Shown: positions 9,017 through 18,608 of the stretch, one piece after another
Layout of the letters: each line of letters opens with the position of its first letter
Numbering within the stretch: position 1 is the first letter of the stretch
Assembly (NCBI GenBank): GCA_966211455.1
Contig: CBIHNI010000003.1
Coordinates: forward strand, 1 to 64,000
From: 21-14-0-10-47-8 sp966211455
GTDB lineage: Bacteria; Bdellovibrionota; Bdellovibrionia; Bdellovibrionales; Bdellovibrionaceae
Length of the DNA: 64,000 bases
Direction of reading: 5' to 3'
The notes under the pieces: generated by a model
Databases searched by the model: none
Seen by the model: the letters and a program-made list of their open reading frames with translations, nothing else
What the model was told of the DNA's origin: nothing
Position numbers and translations under genes: made by a program

Positions 9017-10009
9017 ATGCTGATTATGACCGCAAAGGGACTTTACTGTCCCGCTGGACAATTTTACATCGACCCTTCTGGTGCCGTGGACCACGCGGTC
9101 GTCACGCATGCGCATTCGGATCATGCCCGCAAAGGCGCGAAGAATTATTATTCGACCGCATCCGGTGTTTCGCTTTTGAAAGCGCGCCTCGGATACAAAA
9201 TCAACGTCCAGGGTTACGGCTACCGCGAAAAGTTTCAGATCAACGGCGTGACGGTTTCGTTCCACCCCGCCGGCCACATCTTGGGATCGGCCCAAGTCCG
9301 CATCGAAAGTGGCGGCGAAGTCTGGGTCGCATCCGGCGATTACAAACGCGAAAAAGATCCAACCTGCGAAGCTTTCGAAGTCGTTCCGTGCGATGTCTTT
9401 GTCACCGAAGCGACATTCGGCACACCCGGTTTTAGCTGGGATGCCGACGCCGATCTGGGCGAACAAATTTTAGAGTGGTGGCAAGACAACGCCAAGCGCG
9501 GCGTGAACAGTGTTCTCTTCGCGTACTCGCTGGGAAAAACACAGCGCATTTTGGGCGAGCTGTATCCACTGACTGACAAAACGATTTACTGTCATCCCTC
9601 GGCCACGGTCTTAAACGACTGTTACCGAGCTGAAGGCGTGAAGCTTGCGCCGACAAAATGCTTAAGCCAAATCGATCCGACCCGAATCTATCGCGGTGAA
9701 CTTTTCTTGGTGCCGCAATCTTTCTTGAAGACTCAAGAAGCCGAAGTGCTGGGCAAAGCTTATAAGACAGCCTTCGCATCCGGATGGATGGCGCAAAGAC
9801 AGATGGGTTACGATCATGGATTTTTGATGTCCGATCACGCCGACTGGAAAGATCTTCTGCGCACCATTCAAGAAACCGGCGCAAAGAAAGTTTTCGTCCA
9901 ACATCGCGGAAAAGGCGCTTTGGTCAAGCATCTGCGCCAGATCGGAATCGAAGCCTATCCGGATTCGGATCTCTTCCCGAAAAACCCTGACCAATTGATG
10001 TTGTTCTAA
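9017..10009 (+). CDS. MBL-fold DNA exonuclease, ligase-associated/mRNA-3'-processing type
   Basis: This gene encodes 330 residues. The metallo-beta-lactamase signature VVTHAHSDHARKG (HxHxDH) at about residues 30-42 binds two metal ions. Further expected blocks are FHPAGHILGSAQVRIE, WVASGDYKRE, FVTEATFG and FLMSDHADW. Layout and length match the ligase-associated exonuclease group, which processes DNA ends. No DNA ligase gene is next to it. The stop codon overlaps the start of the helicase gene (TAATG), so the two proteins are probably made together. An alternative ATG lies at 9026. Confidence 0.8.
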   Translation: MLIMTAKGLYCPAGQFYIDPSGAVDHAVVTHAHSDHARKGAKNYYSTASGVSLLKARLGYKINVQGYGYREKFQINGVTVSFHPAGHILGSAQVRIESGGEVWVASGDYKREKDPTCEAFEVVPCDVFVTEATFGTPGFSWDADADLGEQILEWWQDNAKRGVNSVLFAYSLGKTQRILGELYPLTDKTIYCHPSATVLNDCYRAEGVKLAPTKCLSQIDPTRIYRGELFLVPQSFLKTQEAEVLGKAYKTAFASGWMAQRQMGYDHGFLMSDHADWKDLLRTIQETGAKKVFVQHRGKGALVKHLRQIGIEAYPDSDLFPKNPDQLMLF

Positions 10010-12414
10010 TGAAAACGCAGATCAGCTTGGCCATCACCGAGTTTGCACTGCCCGCCCCGCGCAAGGGAAGCATCGATGTGCATTCGGGCATGGGCCGAAA
10101 CAGCCAACAGATCGGCATCGAGCTTCATCAAAAAATCCAAGCCGAGCGTGCCAAAGATTTCCCCAATTACGAAGCTGAAATCGCCACCAAGCACAGCTTC
10201 TCGACCGAAGAATACGACTTCGAAGTCCAAGGCCGCATGGACGGGTTCTTTTCCGGTGACGAGGCCAAGATCGAAGAGATCAAATCGACCTTCAATATCT
10301 ACGAGCTCAGCAAACGCCTGCGCGAATCCATCGATGATCACCCTTACTGCCTGCAGCTTCTGACCTACGGATACCTTTACTGGCTTCAGCACAGCAAAAA
10401 GCCACGACTGAATTTGCATCTGGTGTCCACTCGCAATGGCGACACCTTGGACATCGAACTGCATCTGGATATCGTCAAATACGAAGACTGGTTGAAACGT
10501 CGCTTGGACGAGCTTGTCGAAGAAGCGAAGCTTGCGGAAAAGCGCATGCAGCGCCGAATGAACGTGGCTGAAGCTTTCCAGTTTCCGTTTCAAAAGCCGC
10601 GCTCGGGCCAAGTCGAGCTGATCCAAACCATCGAAGAAGGCATGAAAGAAAATCGCCCCATGCTTTTGCAAGCCCCAACCGGCTTAGGCAAAACAGTCGG
10701 CGTGATGTACCCAACACTGCAGGAAGCTTTAAGACGCGGACAAAAATTGATCTACGTCACGCCCAAGAACAGCCAGCATTCGGTGGCCGAAGATGCGATC
10801 GATCGCCTGCAAGAGACCGGTGCGAAAATCAAAGGCATGACTTTGACCGCAAAAAGCAAGATGTGCATGAAGAACGAACCTTTGTGCAATCCCGAATACT
10901 GCGAATTCGCCAAAGACCATTACACCAAAGTTCATGAAAACAAACTGCTCGAAAAGCTTTCTAAAAAGCGCCGCTTGAGCTCGAAGACTTTCAAGAAAAT
11001 GGCCGAAGAGCACGAGGTCTGCCCTTTCGAGTTGCAGCTGGATGCCGCTCAGGACGTGGACACCGTCATCTGCGATTACAATTATGTTTTCGCCCCCCGC
11101 TCGGCCTTTGGAAGACTGACAAGCTCGGGCCTGATCTCAAAAGGCAAACCCAATCTTGTGATCGACGAAGCTCACAATCTTCCATCGCGAGCGATGGATT
11201 ATTATTCGCCCCAAATTTCGACTTACACTCTGGAACGCATGCGCGAAGATTTGGATCAAATCCCAAGAAAGTTTCGCGGCGATGCTCAGGATCTTCTCAC
11301 GGCTTGTATCGCGGTTGTGAAAGCTTGCGCACCGTCGACCCTTTCGGGGCCGATGCAAATCCAAGCTCCGGTCGGAAACTTTATGTTACAAGATGCCGAG
11401 CTTCGTACTTTCTTATCCAGCTACTTGGCGGCGGACATCGACATCCAACCGCGCGATCCCGTGATGCGACTGTGTTTCTATTGGAGCGAATTCACGGCCG
11501 CTTTGGAATTCGTCACCAGCGAGCGCAAAGAATTCTTCACGACTTTCCATCCAAACCCCGCCTGCATCAAGATCACCTGCTGTGATGCTTCGGAAATGCT
11601 GAAGGATTGCTACAAAGAGTACGCTCAGGTCGTGGGATTTTCAGCAACGCTGAAGCCGTTTGAATTCTACAGTCAGCTGTCAGGCCTGAAAGGCCCCGAG
11701 CTGAAGACCGCCGAATTCATCTCGCCATTTCCAAAAGATCATCGAAAGCTTTTGATCATCCCACAGATCTCGTCGAAATATTCCGAGCGCGAACGCAACT
11801 ATCCGCGCATCGCAGAGGCGATCGAAAAAATCACAAAGCTGAAGCTTGGCAATTACATCGCCTTTTTCCCCAGCTTCGATTTTATGGAAAGGGTCTTCAA
11901 CCAGTTCAACGCCCCCGAAGGCTTCCAAGCCATCAAGCAAGAACGCCAAATGAAACTGAACGAAATCGAATCGGTCTTAGAAAGTTTGAAATTCCCCGGA
12001 AGCTCGCAAATCCTGTTTGCGGTCCAAGGCGGCGTTTTCTCTGAAGGCGTCGATTACGCCGGCGACATGGTGATCGGCGCTTTTGTCGTCGGCCCACCAC
12101 TGCCAAACTTTGATCTGGAGCGCGAAAAAATGCGCGAGTACTATCAGCAAAATTACGAAGCCGGTTTCGATTACGCCTACACCTATCCCGCGATGGCAAA
12201 AGCCATCCAAGCCGCAGGCCGCGTGATCCGCTCGGAAACCGATCAAGGCATCATCGTCTTGATGGACAATCGCTTCATGCAACCCAGCTACACGAAATCA
12301 ATGCCGCAGGACTGGTTCGACGAGTCCCCGCAGGAAGTGGTGTCGAGTCAGATCTTGCAGGACATTTCGGATTTCTGGAGGCAGGCTCGAGAGCGCGAGG
12401 GGTCTTTCGAGTAG
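10009..12414 (+). CDS. PD-(D/E)XK nuclease fused to XPD/DinG-like Fe-S helicase
   Basis: This gene encodes 801 residues. Residues about 1-190 carry RecB/Cas4-type nuclease motifs: ELHQKIQ, VQGRMDGFF, EEIKSTF and YCLQLLTYGYLY. The superfamily 2 helicase follows, with Walker A APTGLGKT near residue 225, four cysteines of a probable 4Fe-4S domain (SKMCMK, PLCNPEYCEF, EVCPFE), DEAH at about 385-388, and C-terminal motifs GVFSEGVDYAG and QAAGRVIRSE. The likely role is ATP-driven DNA unwinding with end cleavage in repair. The ATG overlaps the exonuclease stop. Domain order is visible in the sequence; the joint function is inferred. Confidence 0.85.
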   Translation: MKTQISLAITEFALPAPRKGSIDVHSGMGRNSQQIGIELHQKIQAERAKDFPNYEAEIATKHSFSTEEYDFEVQGRMDGFFSGDEAKIEEIKSTFNIYELSKRLRESIDDHPYCLQLLTYGYLYWLQHSKKPRLNLHLVSTRNGDTLDIELHLDIVKYEDWLKRRLDELVEEAKLAEKRMQRRMNVAEAFQFPFQKPRSGQVELIQTIEEGMKENRPMLLQAPTGLGKTVGVMYPTLQEALRRGQKLIYVTPKNSQHSVAEDAIDRLQETGAKIKGMTLTAKSKMCMKNEPLCNPEYCEFAKDHYTKVHENKLLEKLSKKRRLSSKTFKKMAEEHEVCPFELQLDAAQDVDTVICDYNYVFAPRSAFGRLTSSGLISKGKPNLVIDEAHNLPSRAMDYYSPQISTYTLERMREDLDQIPRKFRGDAQDLLTACIAVVKACAPSTLSGPMQIQAPVGNFMLQDAELRTFLSSYLAADIDIQPRDPVMRLCFYWSEFTAALEFVTSERKEFFTTFHPNPACIKITCCDASEMLKDCYKEYAQVVGFSATLKPFEFYSQLSGLKGPELKTAEFISPFPKDHRKLLIIPQISSKYSERERNYPRIAEAIEKITKLKLGNYIAFFPSFDFMERVFNQFNAPEGFQAIKQERQMKLNEIESVLESLKFPGSSQILFAVQGGVFSEGVDYAGDMVIGAFVVGPPLPNFDLEREKMREYYQQNYEAGFDYAYTYPAMAKAIQAAGRVIRSETDQGIIVLMDNRFMQPSYTKSMPQDWFDESPQEVVSSQILQDISDFWRQAREREGSFE

Positions 12415-12494
12415 GCGGAGCGTTCGTCACCGGTCATCTTACCTAAAAGATAAATACAACATCAGATGCCGTGGGATCGAGAGTCTTTTTTAGG

Positions 12495-12536
12495 CCTCAC
12501 AAACTTGTCGTTGAATCTGGCGACAAGTTTATGAGG
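12495..12536. terminator. Long hairpin between convergent genes
   Basis: AAACTTGTCG (12501-12510) pairs perfectly with CGACAAGTTT (12521-12530), and CCTCA/TGAGG extends the stem past one mismatch. It lies between the ends of the helicase and aspartate-semialdehyde dehydrogenase genes and is a plausible bidirectional terminator, although no strong T-run is present. Just beyond it, near 12594-12642, a 14-16 base GC-rich unit of the form CTCGGAGTGAAG is repeated about three times. Confidence 0.5.
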
Positions 12537-12676
12537 GAGCAGAATTGTCTTTCGAAGCAAGGCCAATATATTGGCAAAAATGTCAGTTTATTGGCCTCGG
12601 AGTGAAGCTCTCGGAGTGAAGGCCTCGGGGCGAAGGCCTTGAAGGAACGGTGGCTCAAACTGCCAACAAGACCTAC

Positions 12677-13696
12677 TTAAGCCCAAAAACTCTCGACCGC
12701 TTCCGCGATCTGAATCCCGTTCAGGGCGGCGCCTTTGCGGATGTTGTCCGAGACCACCCACATCATCCAGGTGCGCTCGTCGGCTTGGTCTTTGTGGATG
12801 CGTCCGACGTAGACCGGGTCTTTGCCTGAGACAAATTTTTGTGTGTGATACTGGTTCGCCGCTTCGGCCACAACCAAACCTTCGCCGCCCTTTAAGGCCG
12901 CGACGATTTGATCACGGGACACGTCTTTTTTCACGGTGACCCACACTGTTTCGGCGTGGGCGTTTGGAACCGGGACGCGGACTGTGAAGGCGGAAACTTT
13001 GAGATCGTTTTGTTCCATGATCTTTTTGGTTTCGCTCATCACTTTGATTTCTTCGCTGGTGAAACCGTTGTCTTTGAAAGATCCGATTTCAGGAATGCAG
13101 TTGAAATAAATCGGATGCGCAAAAGCTTTCGCCACCGGCTCAGATTTGCCGAAGCTTGCGGCTTGCTCCATCAGTTCGTCGTGGCCCGGTTGGCCGGCAC
13201 CGCTGACGGCTTGGTAAGACGACACGCGAACCGCTTCCAGACCGAATTTTTCTTGCAATGGCTTCAACGCGACAACCAACTGCATGGTTGTGCAATTGGG
13301 ATTGGCGATCAGCTGTGGCTTCTTGTTGCCTTTCAGCAAATGGCCGTTCACTTCGGGAACGATCAGCAGAATGTCTTTGTCCATGCGGAAAGCATTTGAA
13401 TTGTCGATCGCCCAAGCGCCCGACTTCACCGCTTGCGGCCCCCACTCGGCACTGATGTCATCGCCTGATGAAAAGAAAACCAGATCCAAGCCGTCAAAGC
13501 AGCCCGGTTTTAAAACCTGACAGGCGTACTCGCGACCTTGCAGTTTGATCATTTTTCCCAAGGAAGCTTCGCTGGCGAAGGGGCGAAGTTCGGAAACCGG
13601 GAACTTTCGCTGTTCCAGGGTTTCCATAAAGCTCTTGCCGACCATACCCGTGGCGCCGACGACGCCGACCTTTAAAGCTCGCAGACGCTGAGCCAT
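12677..13696 (-). CDS. asd: Aspartate-semialdehyde dehydrogenase
   Basis: This gene encodes 339 residues. The enzyme reduces aspartyl phosphate to aspartate semialdehyde with NADPH, the branch point to lysine, diaminopimelate, threonine and methionine. The N-terminal nucleotide-binding loop is VGVVGATGMVGKSF. The catalytic cysteine lies in NPNCTTMQL (Cys135), and SSYQAVSGAGQPG and RVPVPNAHAETVWV are typical. Length fits the family. It is last in a three-gene minus-strand run, 11 bases after pssA. Cytoplasmic. Confidence 0.96.
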   Translation of the reverse strand: MAQRLRALKVGVVGATGMVGKSFMETLEQRKFPVSELRPFASEASLGKMIKLQGREYACQVLKPGCFDGLDLVFFSSGDDISAEWGPQAVKSGAWAIDNSNAFRMDKDILLIVPEVNGHLLKGNKKPQLIANPNCTTMQLVVALKPLQEKFGLEAVRVSSYQAVSGAGQPGHDELMEQAASFGKSEPVAKAFAHPIYFNCIPEIGSFKDNGFTSEEIKVMSETKKIMEQNDLKVSAFTVRVPVPNAHAETVWVTVKKDVSRDQIVAALKGGEGLVVAEAANQYHTQKFVSGKDPVYVGRIHKDQADERTWMMWVVSDNIRKGAALNGIQIAEAVESFWA

Positions 13697-13707
13697 ACCG
13701 ATTATCC

Positions 13708-14550
13708 TTACTTGTGAGAAGCGCCGTCGCCCTCTTCGTCTTCTTCTTCGATCAAGTCTGGATCATTTGAGACCTGAGCGGGGCTGTAGACATTGGCGCG
13801 AATGCGTTTGTTTTTTCCGAAATTCAAAACTCCGAAAACCGCACCCAAAACAGCATAAGTCAGGAACAACACGAAGAGATTCACTTCGGGTCGGTAAGCG
13901 ACGATTGAAATAATGATGACTCCGAAAATCAAATAGCGAAACGGAAGACGCTCTTTCAAATCCAGATCTTTAAAGCTGCGATAGCGGAAAGTGCTGACCA
14001 TGACAAATCCCAAAAGATAAGTCATCGCCAAGATCCCAACGTTGCCATTGGCATCCAGACCCAAGTCATTCAAAGCCAAAACCGAAGAAGCCACGATCCC
14101 CGCCGCCATCGGAATCGGCAGACCTTGGAAGTAAGCTTTTTCAATCACGGTGGCCTGCACATTGAAACGAGCCAAGCGCAAAGCTCCGCAAGTGGTGAAG
14201 ATAAAGCAAGCGATCCAGCCCAGGCGACCGAATGGTTGCAAAGCCCACATGTAAAGCAAGATTCCCGGCGCCACACCGAAGCTGACCAAATCACAAAGCG
14301 AGTCATACTCGGCACCGAATTTTGAAGTCGAGCGGGTCAAGCGCGCCAAGCGTCCATCCAAAAGATCGAACACCGCCGCCGCGACAATCGCGTAGGCCGC
14401 GTACAAGAAGTTCAGTTTTGTTGCTTGGATGATGGCAAAGAAACCGAAGAACAGATTTCCCGTCGTCACCAAGTTCGGCAGCACGTAAATGTGCATGGCC
14501 AGTTTTTTCTTTGGTTGTTCAGAGTCGATCATCGGTGATGTAGAAGCCAT
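13708..14550 (-). CDS. pssA: CDP-diacylglycerol-serine O-phosphatidyltransferase
   Basis: This gene encodes 280 residues. It makes phosphatidylserine from CDP-diacylglycerol and serine, the precursor of phosphatidylethanolamine. The CDP-alcohol phosphotransferase motif is complete (DGRLAR, eight residues, G, then D and D in FGAEYDSLCD). Several transmembrane helices follow. The last 40 residues are a charged cytoplasmic tail ending in a run of Glu and Asp (EEEDEEGDGASHK). It sits between the dolichol-kinase-like gene and asd, with small gaps on both sides. Confidence 0.95.
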   Translation of the reverse strand: MASTSPMIDSEQPKKKLAMHIYVLPNLVTTGNLFFGFFAIIQATKLNFLYAAYAIVAAAVFDLLDGRLARLTRSTSKFGAEYDSLCDLVSFGVAPGILLYMWALQPFGRLGWIACFIFTTCGALRLARFNVQATVIEKAYFQGLPIPMAAGIVASSVLALNDLGLDANGNVGILAMTYLLGFVMVSTFRYRSFKDLDLKERLPFRYLIFGVIIISIVAYRPEVNLFVLFLTYAVLGAVFGVLNFGKNKRIRANVYSPAQVSNDPDLIEEEDEEGDGASHK

Positions 14551-14567
14551 ATTTCAAATCTCTTTTA

Positions 14568-15233
14568 TTATGTGTAAGAAGAAAACGCTCCGAAGATGGT
14601 AAACACCACCCACAAAGCCGAAGCACTGAGAACCGGCAACGTGAAGTTGTCATCCAGCTTGCCGATCGGGATCAGCTCGGCCAGCGCCCCAATCAAACCA
14701 CCCAGAAGACTGACCACGATCAAGCGGTCCATCAAAAGCCAGTGTGAAGTCAGGAAATAAAAAGTCGCAACCGAGCAAACAAAGAACGCGGCCAGCGACC
14801 CTTGCAGAGATTTCTCTCCGAAGATTTTGTCTTTACCGAAACGGATGCCCCAGGCGCTGGCAATCGGATCAGCGAAAGCCAAGAAGATCATGGTCAACAA
14901 CACAATTTGCGGAGGGAAAATCAAAGCGACCAAAAGCAGGCCACTCAGCAAGTAGGTCGTTCCCGCCAGCTTATCGACTTCGGACCGACGCATGATCGGG
15001 CGCAGAACCGAAACGGCGAAATCGTTCCAAGCTGGGTTTTTCAAACGAAAGAAATCGAACGGAACGAAAAGCAGCCAGGCCAAACCCAGCAGGATCAAAG
15101 AAGTCTTTTCAGGAATATTCGCGTACACCATGGCAATGATGGAAACTCCACCCATATGCCAGATCTTCCGCGCCCAATGAATGTCGGATCTATGCTTTAA
15201 ATTCACAACTCGAAGTACCTGTTCAACCATCAT
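14568..15233 (-). CDS. Dolichol/diacylglycerol kinase-like integral membrane protein (SEC59/VTE5 type)
   Basis: This gene encodes 221 residues from the ATG at 15233 (a second ATG follows at once). A GGGG run lies upstream, and the longer frame has only a TTG start. The family marks are RKIWHMGGVSI at the N-terminus, FADPIASAWGIRFGK and EKSLQGSLAAFFVC. There are about six membrane helices. Relatives use CTP to phosphorylate polyprenols, phytol or diacylglycerol. The bacterial substrate is not known. Location directly before pssA supports a role in lipid metabolism. I recognise the fold but not the exact substrate. Confidence 0.75.
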   Translation of the reverse strand: MMVEQVLRVVNLKHRSDIHWARKIWHMGGVSIIAMVYANIPEKTSLILLGLAWLLFVPFDFFRLKNPAWNDFAVSVLRPIMRRSEVDKLAGTTYLLSGLLLVALIFPPQIVLLTMIFLAFADPIASAWGIRFGKDKIFGEKSLQGSLAAFFVCSVATFYFLTSHWLLMDRLIVVSLLGGLIGALAELIPIGKLDDNFTLPVLSASALWVVFTIFGAFSSYT

Positions 15234-15461
15234 CAAACCCCGCAAATTAGAGGACGAAAATTGTTCTGACAACAAAAGTAAAAAGATATTGTAAGCAGTT
15301 GAAACCCCTTGGCAATTTAATAATACAAGGCGACACGCTCGATTCTTAGACAGGATCCCCTGTGAGCCCCAACAAGGTCTGTTTAAAGACGGAAAAATAC
15401 ATGTAATTTCAGTAACTTATGACTTCACCTGCTGGCTCTGCCCTTGCAACACCTAGCGGTT

Positions 15462-16265
15462 ATGAGGATTTCTGCGCTTATTTTTATTCTGACAGCACTT
15501 CTGGGTTTGGCGACACATGCCGAATCTCATGGTGCCGCTTCGGGATACTTAAGCAACGTCGAAGCCGAAAGAAACGAGCGCTATTACGAGGTCTACCTGT
15601 TCGTGCCCCAATCCAGCAAGGAGACCAGCCTGCGCGACATGATTTTCAATCCGCTGACGAAAGAGTTCAAAATCAAGTACCGCGAAGCTTTCGGGGACAT
15701 GGATTTGACCAGTATCACCTCGCGCGCCAAAGAGATGGGCGGCACGTCCGCGAACCCGCTGATCCTGCAGCAGGAAAACGACAAGCGCCGCGCCTTTGCC
15801 GAGTACATGAGCAAACGCCTGTTGGAGTACCACTTTGACAATTACATGAAAACGCAGCCGCAGATGCGACCGGTGATGGAAGTGAAAGAAAAAATCCAGA
15901 ACGTGAAAGTCGAAGTCACCAAAGAAGTCCGCCTGAACATCCAGTACAATTTTGCCGGCAACATGGCCGATTTCATTTTGGACAATCCATATTGCGAATC
16001 CAAACTGTCTCTGGAAATGGAGCCGCGTTCTTTCGGTCCGACCGCCCCGCGCGAAACACGCATGTGGGTGTCACGCAACCTGACCTCGAGCCTGCGCGCG
16101 AATTCGAATTTGGCGCTGACCGATGGATTGGCTTATGGCGATTTGACGAAAGCTTTCCCACGCTACTTGCTGGCCACGACCTTGGGGCTTTCAACACCGT
16201 TCAAGCAAGGCGGGACCTCGGTGCGCGAAACGAGGTGGATCTTCGCCTTCACGCAGGCTTTTTAA
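15462..16265 (+). CDS. Exported, probable outer-membrane protein of unknown function
   Basis: This gene encodes 267 residues from the ATG at 15462, which starts a clean signal peptide (MRISALIFILTALLGLATHA). An ATG at 15444 would add six residues. The C-terminus is alternating and ends in Phe (RWIFAFTQAF), as in proteins inserted by the Bam complex. The middle is polar with a helical stretch rich in Lys and Glu, so only the last third looks barrel-like. Family not recognised. It converges with the chemoreceptor gene, leaving only ten bases between the stops. Confidence 0.7.
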   Translation: MRISALIFILTALLGLATHAESHGAASGYLSNVEAERNERYYEVYLFVPQSSKETSLRDMIFNPLTKEFKIKYREAFGDMDLTSITSRAKEMGGTSANPLILQQENDKRRAFAEYMSKRLLEYHFDNYMKTQPQMRPVMEVKEKIQNVKVEVTKEVRLNIQYNFAGNMADFILDNPYCESKLSLEMEPRSFGPTAPRETRMWVSRNLTSSLRANSNLALTDGLAYGDLTKAFPRYLLATTLGLSTPFKQGGTSVRETRWIFAFTQAF

Positions 16266-16275
16266 GATTCTAAAC

Positions 16276-17751
16276 TTAAGCCGACTTGCTCTTACCGTCT
16301 TCGATCCCGCGGATCAGGTGGGTGAGATCGGTGACCACGCCGTTCAGTGTGTGCACCATGCCGGTCAGCTCTTCCGCCGAAGCGGCGATCTGTTCCGAGG
16401 TCGATGCGTTCGACTGCACGCCTTGGTCCAGTTGGTTCAGCGCACTGGTGATCTGGGTCAGACCGTGCGATTGCTCGGTGCTGGCGTTGGCGATCTCTTT
16501 GCTGATTTCCGCAACTTTTTCCACATAGCCCAAAACCTTGGTGAAAGTTTCATGACTGATATTCGAAGCCTGCACGCCCGTTTGCACATCGGTCATGGAT
16601 TGTTGAATTAGCGCCGTGATCTCTTTCGCCGAGGCGCTGGATTTCTGTGCCAGCGTGCGAACCGCATCCGCCACGACCGCAAAGCCCTTGCCTTGCTCGC
16701 CAGCGCGAGCCGCTTCGACCGCCGCATTCAGGGCCAAAAGATTTGTCTGCGAGGCGATGTCGTCGATGACTTGCACGACCTGTTCGATGACGGTCGTGCT
16801 TTTCTGGATTTGCTGCATGCTTGCACCCATGCGGGACATATGCTGCGCCCCCTGCTGAGCTTCGGTCTTACCGGCTTGCGAAACATCCGAAGCCACTTGC
16901 GAGTTATCGGCCGTTTGTTTCACCATCGAGGTCAGTTCGGTGATCGAAGCGACACTTTCTTCCAGCGACGCTGCCGATTCCGAACTTCCCTGCGACAAGA
17001 CTTGCGAAGCGCTGGCCAATTGATCGGCGGCCAAGCCCACTTGCGAGCTGGCTTCTTCCAGCGTTCGTTGGATCGTGGTCAAGGCCTTCATGATCATGCG
17101 GGTGAACAGGGTCGACAGGATCGCCGAGATCAGAATCGCAATTCCCAAGCAGGCGAAAATCATTTCGATGGTGTCTTTACTAAGGGCCATCGATTTGTCC
17201 GAGCGTTGGCGGATCAGGGCTTCAGATTCGTCTGTTAGATCCGCGGCCGCTTTGATCAAAGCATCCTTGGATTTGGCGACTTCGCCGGTCAGAAGCAAAT
17301 CAACATTGGCCTTTCGCTCTTCGGGTGAGATCCCCGATTTTTCGATTTGCGCGATCACTGCTTCAAGCCCGCGGCTGAAGCTGGTTTCGGCGTCTTGCAC
17401 CTTTGACAGTTTTTCCTTCACCGACTGCGACATTTCGACTTTCGCAAGCCCGTCGATTTCTTCTTTCATGGATTTATTGGCTTCGCGCGCTTGCGCCAAA
17501 AAGTCTTTGCGCTTTTCCAATGAGTCCACCATCAAAGCCCCATTCACAAAGCGCAGGCTTGAGTGCGTGGCCAATTCGACTTCGAAGCTTCCCACGATTT
17601 GTGGCACGTTTCGTTTTCCGATCAGCATGGTCAGATCCGCCATCTGTCGAGACGAATAAAAGGCAAAGCCCCCCAAGGCCATCAAACACAAAAGCGGAAC
17701 GGCCGATAACAAAATCAGCTTCCAACGCAAACCCGAAAATAGCTGCTTCAT
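16276..17751 (-). CDS. Methyl-accepting chemotaxis protein
   Basis: This gene encodes 491 residues. Membrane helix 1 spans about 11-31. A helical periplasmic sensor of about 155 residues resembling a four-helix bundle follows, then membrane helix 2 at about 193-214. A long coiled coil ends in the conserved hairpin DIASQTNLLALNAAVEAARAGE, the contact site for CheA and CheW. No clear HAMP domain is visible after helix 2, and no CheR/CheB-binding pentapeptide ends the protein. Its ligand is unknown. No other chemotaxis genes are adjacent, so it is an orphan receptor. Confidence 0.95.
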   Translation of the reverse strand: MKQLFSGLRWKLILLSAVPLLCLMALGGFAFYSSRQMADLTMLIGKRNVPQIVGSFEVELATHSSLRFVNGALMVDSLEKRKDFLAQAREANKSMKEEIDGLAKVEMSQSVKEKLSKVQDAETSFSRGLEAVIAQIEKSGISPEERKANVDLLLTGEVAKSKDALIKAAADLTDESEALIRQRSDKSMALSKDTIEMIFACLGIAILISAILSTLFTRMIMKALTTIQRTLEEASSQVGLAADQLASASQVLSQGSSESAASLEESVASITELTSMVKQTADNSQVASDVSQAGKTEAQQGAQHMSRMGASMQQIQKSTTVIEQVVQVIDDIASQTNLLALNAAVEAARAGEQGKGFAVVADAVRTLAQKSSASAKEITALIQQSMTDVQTGVQASNISHETFTKVLGYVEKVAEISKEIANASTEQSHGLTQITSALNQLDQGVQSNASTSEQIAASAEELTGMVHTLNGVVTDLTHLIRGIEDGKSKSA

Positions 17752-18036
17752 ACGTACCTCGATGAGATGGTTGAGCCAAAGCTCTACACCATCTTTTCGG
17801 TTTCATTGTTTCAATAAATGAGTGAACGTTTGAAGAAGTATTCTATGGGGGGCCAGGTCTTGTTTCAAGATGAAACAGAATCTTGTGTTGGATCGCAGTT
17901 AGTTTCAGATTAGGGCGCCATCGATTGCGGAGGTGTGGGTTTGCACCGAAGCTGATGAAGCGCGCGGGTTGATGCCGGGTCTTCGGCGCAGACCAGATTG
18001 CCAGGCACATAGAAGTTTAGAGGTGCAAATTTCAAG

Positions 18037-18555
18037 CTACTTCAAATTCTGGGGAATCATCCAGATTGTACAAAAAGTGGCTGCAATAAATACCACGACT
18101 CCAATTGTTCCTAGCCACCAAGAACAATAACCAAGAGTATTCGTTATCTTTTTCGACCTAATATAGTCTTGAACAGTAGATTGATCTAACTCATCCAAAG
18201 AAAATTGCTTCTTTCCTCTTACCTGCGTACTCCAAAGTTTCTCCAGGGATACAGTATACCTGCCTGCTTTAAAAGCTACACACATATCACTAATTGCTAT
18301 TATTGATATTGACAGAGCAAATCCATAAGCAGGAAGCATAAGCTTTCCGTCTAAGGATCCTACAGTCTGACTATACCTATATAGAAAGGCAAACCATGCA
18401 GGAATTGCTAACGCTGATATTTTTGGAACAAGACCATAGACTCTTTCAGTGGCAACCAACTTGTGAGTGCGATTATTCTCTCGAATTTGATCGAATACAT
18501 TTTTAAATTCCGCCTCTGTCATACCATCAAAGTTTTTTAAATCGAAATTATTCAT
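18037..18555 (-). CDS. Small membrane protein in the RHS island, unknown function
   Basis: This gene encodes 172 residues. About three transmembrane helices are visible, near residues 47-63, 75-95 and 143-165. The N-terminal 40 residues are charged and cytoplasmic. GGAAAGAGAAA precedes the ATG. The DNA is clearly richer in A+T than the flanking chemoreceptor gene, which suggests transfer together with the RHS gene. Family not recognised. It lies about 190 bases past the 46-residue gene and could be a further accessory or immunity gene of the island. Confidence 0.65.
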   Translation of the reverse strand: MNNFDLKNFDGMTEAEFKNVFDQIRENNRTHKLVATERVYGLVPKISALAIPAWFAFLYRYSQTVGSLDGKLMLPAYGFALSISIIAISDMCVAFKAGRYTVSLEKLWSTQVRGKKQFSLDELDQSTVQDYIRSKKITNTLGYCSWWLGTIGVVVFIAATFCTIWMIPQNLK

Positions 18556-18608
18556 TTTCTCTTTCCATCTACTTATCGCTTGGGCTCTATTTTAAAGAAG
18601 TTCCTAAA

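Noticed and set aside
8534..9466. A 310-codon minus-strand open frame over the start of the exonuclease gene
   Set aside because: It is antisense to the well-supported MBL gene and to the transposase start, has no ribosome-binding site or recognisable domain, and its composition is that of a shadow frame.
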